A stretch of DNA of 5,446 nucleotides from Pseudomonadota bacterium (GTDB lineage Bacteria; Pseudomonadota; Gammaproteobacteria; Steroidobacterales; Steroidobacteraceae). Positions 1 through 5,250 of the stretch are shown piece by piece (within the stretch, counting starts at the first letter, position 1; every line of letters begins with the position of its first letter). The position numbers were made by a program, and so were the translations under genes. The notes beneath the pieces were generated by a model. The model was not told where the DNA came from. It searched no databases and worked only from the letters and a program-made list of their open reading frames with translations. The stretch lies in NCBI GenBank assembly GCA_021817875.1, contig JAKAFQ010000318.1, positions 1 through 5,446 of the forward strand, in the 5' to 3' direction.

Positions 1-285
1 ACGGGACTCCTGTGCATCGAAAGCCGGTGGCAGGGAGATCTTCACGTCGACTTAACGGTGAGCGTGCCGGCGCCCCTGCGTCCACGAACCGAAGACGACC
101 GTATCGCCCTGGCTCGGGAGGAAGGAGGGTCCACCGTCAGGGCGTCATTTTCCCTCAGGGTCGAGGGACAGAAGTGGTTTGTTCCCCTTGCAATCACCAT
201 CCCCGAGGATGCCCCCTACCGCTTCGACGATTCGTGGGATCGAAAAAGCGGCTATCGCGGCCACGAACCCGCCGAAGACGAATAA
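1..285 (+). CDS. Partial ORF of unknown function, open from the left edge, 3' end replaced
   Basis: The plus-strand frame beginning at base 1 is open to TAA at 283-285. Its true start lies outside the window. The translation has a protein-like composition over roughly the first 78 residues, with alternating hydrophobic and charged stretches such as VRASFSLRVEGQKWFVPLAI and TIPEDAPYRF, which suggest beta strands. I do not recognise a family. The last 15 or so codons (about 240-285) are antisense to the narK membrane helix, so they are almost certainly read-through into foreign DNA, and the native C-terminus is missing. A GTG at 58 with no clear ribosome binding site could be taken as a start, but the frame is open and protein-like before it, so an upstream start is more likely. 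It lies convergent to, and overlapping, truncated narK, which fits a deletion or insertion junction between two unrelated genes. Confidence 0.4.
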   Translation, partial: TGLLCIESRWQGDLHVDLTVSVPAPLRPRTEDDRIALAREEGGSTVRASFSLRVEGQKWFVPLAITIPEDAPYRFDDSWDRKSGYRGHEPAEDE

Positions 286-960
286 GTAGTACAGCGAGAA
301 GCGCCAGACCTGTAGGTTCTTGAGCGGAGCCAACTGCTCCGCGAGAGAAGGACCACGTGCGCCAGTAGCGCGACGCGCGGCGTGCTCCGGATCGTCCTTC
401 GCAAAAATAAGGAAGACCAACGCCATCAGCGCCAGTACCGCTGCCCAAACGTGTGCCACGCCGTGCCAACCTATCGCCAGCATGACAAAGGGTGCGGCGA
501 AGGTCGTCACTGCCGCGCCAACGTTGCCCGCACCGAAGATACCGAGAGCGGTTCCCTGCTTGCCGGCTGGAAACCAGCGGCTGACATAGGCTATGCCGAC
601 GATGAACGAGCCGCCGGCCAAACCAACGCCGAGCGCAGCCAGCAAAAACATCGGATAGGTCGAGGCGAAAGTCAGAGCCCAAGTGGCGGCTGCGGTAAGC
701 AGCATCTGCAGCGTAAATATCAACCGCCCGCCGAAGCGCTCGGTTAGAATGCCGAGGAAGATGCGGCTGATCGAGCCAGTCAGTACCGGTGTCGCGACGA
801 GGATACCGAACTGCAACTCGTTGAGCGATAGCTCCTTCTTGATCTCGATACCGATGATGGAAAAGATCGTCCACACCGCAAAGCAGATGGTGAAGGCGAT
901 CGTGCTCAGACCCAGCGCGCGGTTTTGATCTGCGCGCGGGCTCTGGCTCTCTGTCTGCAT
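145..960 (-). pseudogene. narK: NarK-type nitrate/nitrite transporter, C-terminally truncated
   Basis: This is the N-terminal part of a nitrate/nitrite porter of the major facilitator superfamily (NarK family), which moves nitrate or nitrite across the inner membrane for nitrate respiration. The start at 960 is chosen because GGAGGG lies 6 bases upstream; an upstream in-frame ATG at 996 lacks this. The 271-residue product shows six full hydrophobic helices (about 17-40, 48-70, 79-99, 103-125, 135-160, 167-187), a cytoplasmic loop, and a seventh helix starting near 220. The helix-2 Arg66, expected to contact substrate, is present, as is the nitrate-signature-like Gly-rich stretch (about 113-150, with GLAGGSF and KQGTALGIFGAGNVG). 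Family members have about 12 helices and over 400 residues. Here homology seems to stop around residue 234-240 (near base 240-262), and an unrelated tail follows to the stop. The second half, including the second substrate Arg, is gone, so transport is very unlikely. It is divergent from the Crp/Fnr regulator gene. Confidence 0.85.
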
Positions 961-966
961 GGTTGT

Positions 967-972
967 CCCTCC
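967..972 (-). promoter_or_regulatory. Ribosome binding site deciding the narK start
   Basis: The minus strand reads GGAGGG followed by six bases and then ATG (960-958). This strong Shine-Dalgarno match makes 960, not the upstream ATG at 996, the likely start of narK. Confidence 0.75.
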
Positions 973-1045
973 ATTCGGGATTCGGGTCGCCGGCACGTGA
1001 CCGGTCGCGATGCCCTTCCTGTCGCGAACAACCCCGAAAGGAGAC

Positions 1046-1059
1046 TTGATCCAGATCAG
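1046..1059 (-). promoter_or_regulatory. FNR/NarR-type operator upstream of narK
   Basis: TTGATCCAGATCAG matches the FNR-family palindrome TTGAT-N4-ATCAA at 9 of 10 defined positions. Its centre is about 92 bases upstream of the narK start codon. If used as a class II activator site (centre near -41.5), transcription would start near 1011 on the minus strand, leaving a 5' leader of about 50 bases. I see no strong -10 hexamer there, as expected of an activator-dependent promoter. The likely ligand protein is the divergent Crp/Fnr regulator or a resident FNR; this is inferred. Confidence 0.7.
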
Positions 1060-1180
1060 AATTCGAGAAAGGCCGTTTGAAATAAATGGGATACGAGAAA
1101 ACGTCAGGTACCGGGCTGCTCGTGATCAATTGGTCCAGCGCGGTCGCCAGGCGCGTGATTGACTTCCCACGGCCACAGAA

Positions 1181-1194
1181 TTGACTATTATCAA
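1181..1194 (+). promoter_or_regulatory. FNR-type operator overlapping the narR promoter
   Basis: TTGACTATTATCAA matches TTGAT-N4-ATCAA at 9 of 10 defined positions. Its centre lies only about 27 bases before the regulator's ATG, too close for class II activation with a leader. It contains TATTAT (1186-1191), a 5/6 match to a -10 hexamer, so the box would cover the promoter and suggests negative autoregulation. The -10 assignment is weak because the nearest -35-like TTGACT (1159-1164) is 21 bases away. Confidence 0.65.
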
Positions 1195-1214
1195 GCCAGA
1201 CTTCGAGGGCAGAG

Positions 1215-1913
1215 ATGCTTGAACGCGACTTTCCAGAGATTCGGGCGCTGCCGCTTTTCGCCGAGATTGCCGCGGAGAACTTCGAGGCGCTGATGCGCGG
1301 CGCATATTTGCAGACCTTTCCGCCGCAGATCGAGCTTATCCGCGAGGGCGACCCGAGCGATTTCCTGCATGTGGTGGTCGAAGGCGCCGTGGAGCTCTTT
1401 GCCGCTTGGAGCGGGCGCGAGACGGTGATGCAACTCGTCCATCCGGTCTCGACCTTCATCGTCGCCGCGACGATCCGTGACGCGCCCTACCTGATGTCAG
1501 CCCGCACCCTCGACCGGGCGCGGATCATGCTGATCCCTTCGCAAGACGTGCGCGCGGTGTTCGCCGTCGACCCCGCCTTCGCCCGGGCAGTGGTGGCGGA
1601 GTTGGCGCAGTGCTATCGAGTCGTGGTTAAGCACACGAAGGGCCTGAAGCTGCGCAATGGGCTGGAGCGGCTGGCGAACCATCTCCTGCGCCAACGCTCG
1701 TCGGTGGGCGATGCCCCTGCCTTCGAGCTCGAAGTGGAGAAGCGGCGGCTCGCCGCCTACCTCGGTATGACACCGGAGAACCTGAGCCGAGCCTTCCGCA
1801 GCCTCGAGCCTTACGGAGTGAAGGTCGAGGGCACGACGGTGCGGATCGCCGACCCGGCCGAGCTCATTCGCCTCGCTCGGCCAAGCCCGCTTATCGACGA
1901 CGGCTCGGTCTGA
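1215..1913 (+). CDS. narR: Crp/Fnr-family transcriptional regulator, NarR-like
   Basis: This 232-residue protein has the Crp/Fnr layout. An N-terminal cyclic-nucleotide-binding-type beta-roll domain (about 10-125) contains the IREGDPSDFLHVVVEGAVEL core. A long dimer helix follows (about 118-150), then a C-terminal winged helix-turn-helix (about 150-222). The recognition helix contains E188-N-L-S-R192. This E-x-x-S-R pattern is the one by which FNR reads TTGAT half sites, and two such sites lie just upstream. There is no N-terminal cysteine cluster; the only cysteine is Cys133. It is therefore not an oxygen-sensing Fe-S FNR, but more like NarR, DNR or NnrR, which respond to nitrate, nitrite or NO. 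The position divergent from narK favours NarR, the regulator of narK-narGHJI in Paracoccus. GAGGG at 1205-1209, five bases before ATG, supports the start. The gene looks intact although its likely target operon is broken here. The NarR assignment rests on context, the family on sequence. Confidence 0.85.
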   Translation: MLERDFPEIRALPLFAEIAAENFEALMRGAYLQTFPPQIELIREGDPSDFLHVVVEGAVELFAAWSGRETVMQLVHPVSTFIVAATIRDAPYLMSARTLDRARIMLIPSQDVRAVFAVDPAFARAVVAELAQCYRVVVKHTKGLKLRNGLERLANHLLRQRSSVGDAPAFELEVEKRRLAAYLGMTPENLSRAFRSLEPYGVKVEGTTVRIADPAELIRLARPSPLIDDGSV

Positions 1914-1921
1914 CCCCGCGC

Positions 1922-1939
1922 TCAGGCCCGCTTGCCTGA
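1922..1939 (+). terminator. Possible weak hairpin after narR
   Basis: TCAGGC, a 6-base loop, and GCCTGA form a perfect 6-bp stem nine bases after the regulator's stop codon. No T tract follows, so it is at best a weak intrinsic terminator or a transcript-stabilising hairpin. Confidence 0.3.
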
Positions 1940-1961
1940 CGCCGCACGCAGCAGTAGCGGG

Positions 1962-2776
1962 GGCGCTGTCAAAGGAACCTCGCTTGAGCAGCCCCGGGGG
2001 GCTGGGTAGCCTCCGTCCATGCCCCAGCACCCGCCGTTCAGCTACTTCAAGACCAGCCCCGAGATCATCCGCCTAGCGGTCATGATGTACATCCGGTTCC
2101 CTCTGTCGCTGCGCAACGTTGAGGACCTTTTGCACGAGCGCGGCACCGACATTTGCCATGAGACGGTGCGCTTCTGGTGGCATCGGTTCGGGCCGCTGTT
2201 CGCCTCTGAGATCCGGAAACGCCGTGTCGACGGCATGCGATCGAGCCGATGGCGGTGGCACTTGGACGAGATTTTCGTGATAATCAACGGCAAGCGGCAC
2301 TATCTGTGGCGGGCTGTCGATCACGAAGGCGAGGTCCTCAAGAGCTTCGTGACGAAGACGCGGGACAAGAAAGCCGCATTGAAATTCCTCAGGAAATCCC
2401 TGAAGCGCCATGGTTCTGCCCGAGCGATCGTCGCCGACAGGTTACGATCCTACGGGGCCGCCCTGCGGGAACTCGGCATTGGCGACCGGCAGGAGACCGG
2501 TCGCTGGGCCAGCAATCGCGCTGAGAATTCCCACCAGCCGTTCCGAAGGCGCGAGCGGGCCGTGCTCCGCTCTCGGCGGATGCGAACATTGCAGAAGTTC
2601 GCCGCAGTCCACGCTTCCGTTCTCAACCACTTCAACCAGGGGCGCAGCCTCTCTTCCAGCTCCATCTTCAAGCAGACCCGCTCCGCCGCTCTCGCCGAGT
2701 GGCGCGGCCTCTGCGCCGAATAAGGGGCAGCTTCCCTACCCTACCAGAGACTTGTTCGCATTGGTCTTCCAGAACC
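1962..2776 (+). mobile_element. IS6-family insertion sequence, copy 1 (complete, 815 bp)
   Basis: The left end begins GGCGCTGTCAAAGGAACC. The right end, read inward on the minus strand, begins GGTTCTGGAAGACC, giving an imperfect terminal inverted repeat. The boundaries come from comparing this copy with the second copy at 2929-3743: similarity stops at the same points, both elements come out at 815 bp, and the transposase starts 57 bases inside in both. The size is normal for the family. The 8-bp flanks (1954-1961 and 2777-2784) do not match, so no target duplication survives. This fits replicative cointegrate formation, adjacent deletion or recombination, all typical of IS6/IS26-type elements. 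It lies 48 bases after the Crp/Fnr gene. Confidence 0.8.
2019..2723 (+). CDS. IS6-family transposase, catalytic triad intact
   Basis: This 234-residue DDE transposase has the length usual for the IS6/IS26 family. The N-terminal DNA-binding region (about 10-65) includes the family-typical stretches YFKTSPEIIRLAV, RFPLSLRNVEDLL and ICHETV. The catalytic RNase H-like fold (about 75-175) supplies D83 in WHLDE, D140 in VADRLRSYG and E169 in NRAENSHQPFRRRER. The D-to-E spacing matches my recollection of this subgroup (the one ending in AALAEWRGLCAE), which is shorter than in IS26. The triad and full length suggest an active enzyme catalysing replicative, cointegrate-forming transposition. No strong Shine-Dalgarno precedes the ATG, but the other copy has its start at the same offset. 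The protein differs at about 31 of 234 positions from the second copy, so the two are related elements and not a fresh duplication. Confidence 0.93.
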   Translation: MPQHPPFSYFKTSPEIIRLAVMMYIRFPLSLRNVEDLLHERGTDICHETVRFWWHRFGPLFASEIRKRRVDGMRSSRWRWHLDEIFVIINGKRHYLWRAVDHEGEVLKSFVTKTRDKKAALKFLRKSLKRHGSARAIVADRLRSYGAALRELGIGDRQETGRWASNRAENSHQPFRRRERAVLRSRRMRTLQKFAAVHASVLNHFNQGRSLSSSSIFKQTRSAALAEWRGLCAE

Positions 2777-2789
2777 TGTCGCCTTTGTG

Positions 2790-2928
2790 TCAGGCTGACA
2801 GCCAGCCGTCGAGTTTGGTGGCGTCGGGCAGGCCGCCAGCGTGAACGAGTTTCCCGTCAATGCTGATGCCGGGCGTCGACATCACGCCGGCCATCGCGAT
2901 GGCACGGGGGTCCGTCACCTTTTCGACC
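2790..2928 (-). pseudogene. 3' fragment of a thioredoxin-fold (small redox-active disulfide) protein gene
   Basis: The minus strand from the IS copy 2 boundary to the stop at 2790-2792 encodes about 45 residues beginning VEKVTDPRAIAMAGVMSTPG and continuing with ISIDGKLVHAGGLPDATKLD. This resembles the C-terminal half of the 'small redox-active disulfide protein 2' / thioredoxin_3 family, including the cis-proline motif MSTP followed by the I-DGK strand. The N-terminal half with the expected CxxC active site is absent, replaced by the left end of IS copy 2. Upstream codons in this frame are IS sequence, so the fragment cannot be a working thiol-disulfide protein. It is the only gene content between the two IS copies. 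The family call is from motif memory. Confidence 0.65.
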
Positions 2929-3743
2929 GGCAGTGTCAGAGCAACCCGACTTGAGGTGGGACAAGCCGGCGGGTAGCGTCGGTCCATGACCCAGCGCTCC
3001 CCGTTCCGCTACTTCAAGACGTCACCCGAGATCATCCGCCTGGCGGTCATGTTGTACATTCGGTTCCCGCTTTCGCTGCGGAACGTCGAGGATCTGCTGC
3101 ACGAGAGGGGGATCAATATCTGCCACGAAACGGTGCGGTATTGGTGGCACCGGTTCGGGCCACTCTTTGCCGCCGAGATCCGAAAGCGCCGTGTTGAGGG
3201 AATGCGGTCGAGCCACTGGCGGTGGCATCTGGACGAGGTGTTCGTGAAGATCAACGGCGAGCGGCACTACCTCTGGCGCGCTGTCGACCACGAAGGCGAG
3301 GTCCTCGAGAGCTTCGTGACGAAGACCAGAGACAAGGCTGCTGCATTGAAATTCTTGAGGAAGTCCTTGAAGCGGCACGGTCAGGTCGTGGCGCTGGTGA
3401 CCGGTCGGCTGCGCTCCTATGGCGCTGCCCTTCGGGAGCTCGGCATCAGCGACAGGCAGGAAACCGGTCGCTGGGCCAACAATCGGGCGGAGAATTCCCA
3501 CCAGCCGTTCCGAAGACGCGAGCGGGCGATGCTCCGCTTTCGGCGAATGCGCACACTACAGAAATTCGCCGCCGTCCACGCCTCAGTCTTCAACCACTTC
3601 AACCAGGAACGGTCTCTCTCCTCCCGCTCCCTCTTCAAGCAGACCCGCGCCGCCGCTCTCGCCGAGTGGCGCGGCCTCTGCGCCGAATAAGGGGCAGCCT
3701 CCCTGCCCTACCAGAGACTGGTTCGCATTCGTCTGCCAGCACC
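2929..3743 (+). mobile_element. IS6-family insertion sequence, copy 2 (815 bp)
   Basis: The left end begins GGCAGTGTCAGAGCAACC. The right end, read inward on the minus strand, begins GGTGCTGGCAGACG. Orientation and length are the same as for copy 1. The left end interrupts the thioredoxin-fold gene, and the right end abuts the middle of a HEAT-repeat-like gene, so its two flanks come from different genes. The flanking 8-mers (2921-2928 and 3744-3751) do not match. Together with copy 1 it forms a direct-repeat IS pair around 152 bp, the arrangement that IS26-like elements use for translocatable units. Its transposase has lost a catalytic aspartate. Confidence 0.8.
2986..3690 (+). CDS. IS6-family transposase with catalytic Asp140 replaced by Gly
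   Basis: This full-length 234-residue relative of the transposase at 2019-2723 is about 87% identical to it, with the same domain order. D83 (WHLDE) and E169 (NRAENSHQP) are kept. The second catalytic residue is changed: the motif reads VTGRLRSYG where the family has a T-D or A-D pair. Codon 140 is GGT at 3403-3405, one A-to-G step from GAT. Loss of this metal-binding Asp should abolish strand transfer, so the copy is probably dead unless copy 1 acts on its ends in trans. No frameshift or stop is present, which suggests a recent mutation or a sequence error at one base. Confidence 0.93.
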   Translation: MTQRSPFRYFKTSPEIIRLAVMLYIRFPLSLRNVEDLLHERGINICHETVRYWWHRFGPLFAAEIRKRRVEGMRSSHWRWHLDEVFVKINGERHYLWRAVDHEGEVLESFVTKTRDKAAALKFLRKSLKRHGQVVALVTGRLRSYGAALRELGISDRQETGRWANNRAENSHQPFRRRERAMLRFRRMRTLQKFAAVHASVFNHFNQERSLSSRSLFKQTRAAALAEWRGLCAE

Positions 3744-3933
3744 CAATCCCGGACTCCACGGCCACGTTGACCACTCGGCTTGGGGCCACATCTCGAACGC
3801 AGTCGAGCGCGTCGCCTCCAGCCCGAACTACGCTCCGGGCGCGGACGGCCTGCCCGACCTGGACACGTTGTTCGCGGTGCTCGATCGGCTGTCGTCTAGC
3901 ATGTATCCCGAACGGCGCGAGACCGGGGGATGA
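3744..3933 (+). pseudogene. Upstream fragment of the HEAT-repeat-like gene, in another frame
   Basis: Immediately after IS copy 2, the frame starting at 3745 is open for 62 codons and ends in TGA at 3931-3933. Its translation is protein-like and helical, including SAWGHISNAVERVASSPNYA and LDTLFAVLDRLSSSMYPERR. It has no start of its own, because its 5' part lies beyond the IS boundary. The stop overlaps the next frame's ATG (ATGA at 3930-3933) just after a run of five G (3925-3929). One extra G there would join this frame to the downstream 388-codon frame. I read it as the continuation of one protein, broken by a one-base deletion; a translationally coupled pair of separate genes is the alternative. 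Confidence 0.5.
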
Positions 3934-5096
3934 GCATCAGCTGGGGGAACCTGTCTGTGAGAGTATACGCAGCGGAAGCATGGGTCTCGCTGGCACCGCG
4001 GTTCGCCGAGGAGCGACCGGAGATCGTCGACCGGATCGAGGCGATCCTGCAGGACGATGAGCCCGCCGTTCGGCTGCAGGCCGCGCAGAACCTACAGGTC
4101 ATCTGCAGGGCGGCCCCCAACCGGATGTGGTCGATGGGCGAGCGCATCGCCGCCAGCGAGAGCGACGAGCAGATCTTGACGGCATACCTTGGGCACGCGC
4201 TAAGGCGGTTCAGAAATGCCGAGCCGGAACGCTGCGAACGCATCCTGACTTTGGCGAAGGACCGGCTCAGCGAATTCTCCGACAAGGACGGCTCCGGGAG
4301 CCACCTGAAGGAATGTCTCGGCGGCTGGGCCGCGCAACTGCACGCTGGGCAAGGTCGGCCGATAGGCCGCGCCTGGATCGAGGAATGGGCAGCCGACCCC
4401 CAATGCTTCCAGGATGCGCTGAACGCGTACACCTCCAGCTTGCGGGGCGCATTCTTCGGCCGCTACGCGGCTCATGCCGAGCAAGGCGATCGGGACATGT
4501 GCGACCGCGCTCAGGATGGGTTCAAAGCAATCCTAGAGCCGGCGCTAGCGATATCGGAGAAGGAACACGCAGTCCTGATGTCGGCGACCACGCACGAGGA
4601 GACGAAGGCCGCAGCCGAGCGCTACAGCGCGGCTGAGCATGTGATCCACCACGCCGCGATGCAACTCTACTTCGGCGCTGGCGCGCGGGCGGAGGACAAG
4701 GAAGATGGGCCAGGCCTAAACAATCCCGATGCCAAGTCGCGCTTCCTGGCAGACTATGCAGCGATCCTTGGGCTCCTCCAGCAGTCCCGCGAGCCTGCAA
4801 CGCTTCATTACCTGATCGAGCTGTACGAGCATCTGATGCCCGGCGACCCGATAGCGGTGTTCACGGCGATCCACGCCATCCTCACCGGGGTGGGCGCCGA
4901 GGAGGGGTATCACTACGAGAGCCTCGGCAGCACCGCCGTCGTGCAGGTCGTGAAGCGGTACATTGCAGACCATCGAGGCATCTTCGACGATCCCAAGCGG
5001 CGTGCGATGCTGGTCGAGATCCTGCAGTTGTTCTCGGAGGTGGGATGGACCGACGCTTTGCGGCTACTATACGATCTGCCGGACCTCCTCCGCTGA
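3930..5096 (+). CDS. C-terminal part of a large HEAT-repeat-like protein (388 codons open)
   Basis: This long open frame has steady codon use and helical-repeat character. Residues about 4-70 read like HEAT repeats, with SWGNLSVRVYAAEAWVSLA and a following DDEPAVRLQAAQNLQVI: the D-x-x-P-x-V-R-x-x-A-A pattern is typical of the inner helix of a HEAT unit. Further amphipathic helices follow to the end (ATLHYLIELYEHLM, VEILQLFSEVGWTDALRLL). I see no enzyme motif, signal peptide or membrane segment. The apparent ATG at 3930 has no spaced Shine-Dalgarno (the G run touches it) and falls where a HEAT unit should already have begun. The true protein therefore probably starts far upstream, in sequence removed by IS copy 2, with a frameshift at 3925-3929. 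Such C-terminal helical scaffolds occur in large NTPases and some defence proteins, but nothing here proves that role. Confidence 0.6.
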   Translation: MSISWGNLSVRVYAAEAWVSLAPRFAEERPEIVDRIEAILQDDEPAVRLQAAQNLQVICRAAPNRMWSMGERIAASESDEQILTAYLGHALRRFRNAEPERCERILTLAKDRLSEFSDKDGSGSHLKECLGGWAAQLHAGQGRPIGRAWIEEWAADPQCFQDALNAYTSSLRGAFFGRYAAHAEQGDRDMCDRAQDGFKAILEPALAISEKEHAVLMSATTHEETKAAAERYSAAEHVIHHAAMQLYFGAGARAEDKEDGPGLNNPDAKSRFLADYAAILGLLQQSREPATLHYLIELYEHLMPGDPIAVFTAIHAILTGVGAEEGYHYESLGSTAVVQVVKRYIADHRGIFDDPKRRAMLVEILQLFSEVGWTDALRLLYDLPDLLR

Positions 5097-5132
5097 TAAT
5101 CACCGAGAAGGTAGATTCCGAGCGGTTGAAAC

Positions 5133-5173
5133 GGCTCTGTCAGAAGAACTTCGCTTGAGCAGCCCCGGGGGGG
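5133..5173 (+). mobile_element. Left-end remnant of a third IS6-family element
   Basis: GGCTCTGTCAGAAGAACT and the next 23 bases match the left terminus of copies 1 and 2. The match to copy 1 is closest: they share an identical run of 22 bases beginning TCGCTTGAGCAG. After about 41 bases the similarity stops and IS3-like sequence follows, so no transposase is present. It has the same orientation as the two complete copies. Confidence 0.7.
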
Positions 5174-5250
5174 CAGGTCAGGCTCTGGAAACTGAAGACA
5201 TGGCCGCATAACTAACCGAAATCAGCCTCCGGAAAACACGGCGCGGTTCA
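5174..5250 (+). mobile_element. 3' end of an IS3-family element (last OrfB codons and right terminal repeat)
   Basis: An open frame ending QALETEDMAA and TAA (5209-5211) is followed by about 39 bases ending in GGCGCGGTTCA. Read inward on the minus strand, this end begins TGAACCGCGCCGTGTTTTCC, which resembles IS3-family terminal repeats. It can be partly aligned with the other terminal repeat at 5404-5423 (about 12 of 18 positions). I infer the tail of an OrfB transposase plus its right inverted repeat, with the rest of the element deleted at the IS6 remnant. The exact left boundary is uncertain. Confidence 0.4.

Noticed and set aside
924..937. TTGATCTGCGCGCG as a further FNR box
   Set aside because: Only one half site fits, and it lies inside the narK coding sequence.
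1116..1129. CTGCTCGTGATCAA as a third FNR-type box in the divergent region
   Set aside because: The right half is perfect, but the left half matches only 3 of 5 positions, which is not enough to call it.
961..1214. CRISPR array, tRNA or riboswitch in the larger non-coding stretches
   Set aside because: No regularly spaced repeats, cloverleaf or known aptamer pattern is visible in the intergenic DNA.
194..1459. A 421-codon open frame on the minus strand covering narK, the intergenic region and part of the regulator gene
   Set aside because: It overlaps recognisable narK in another frame, crosses the regulatory region and runs antisense to the regulator. Its composition is Arg/Ser-rich, typical of a shadow frame in GC-rich DNA.
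1962..3743. A composite transposon with cargo
   Set aside because: The bracketed 152 bp holds only a gene fragment, the flanks carry no target duplication, and the two ISs are only about 87% identical at protein level.
3419..4060. A 213-codon plus-strand frame spanning the IS copy 2 end and the HEAT-gene fragment
   Set aside because: It is out of frame with both the transposase and the HEAT-like protein, crosses the IS boundary, and its translation is low-complexity Ser/Pro/Arg.
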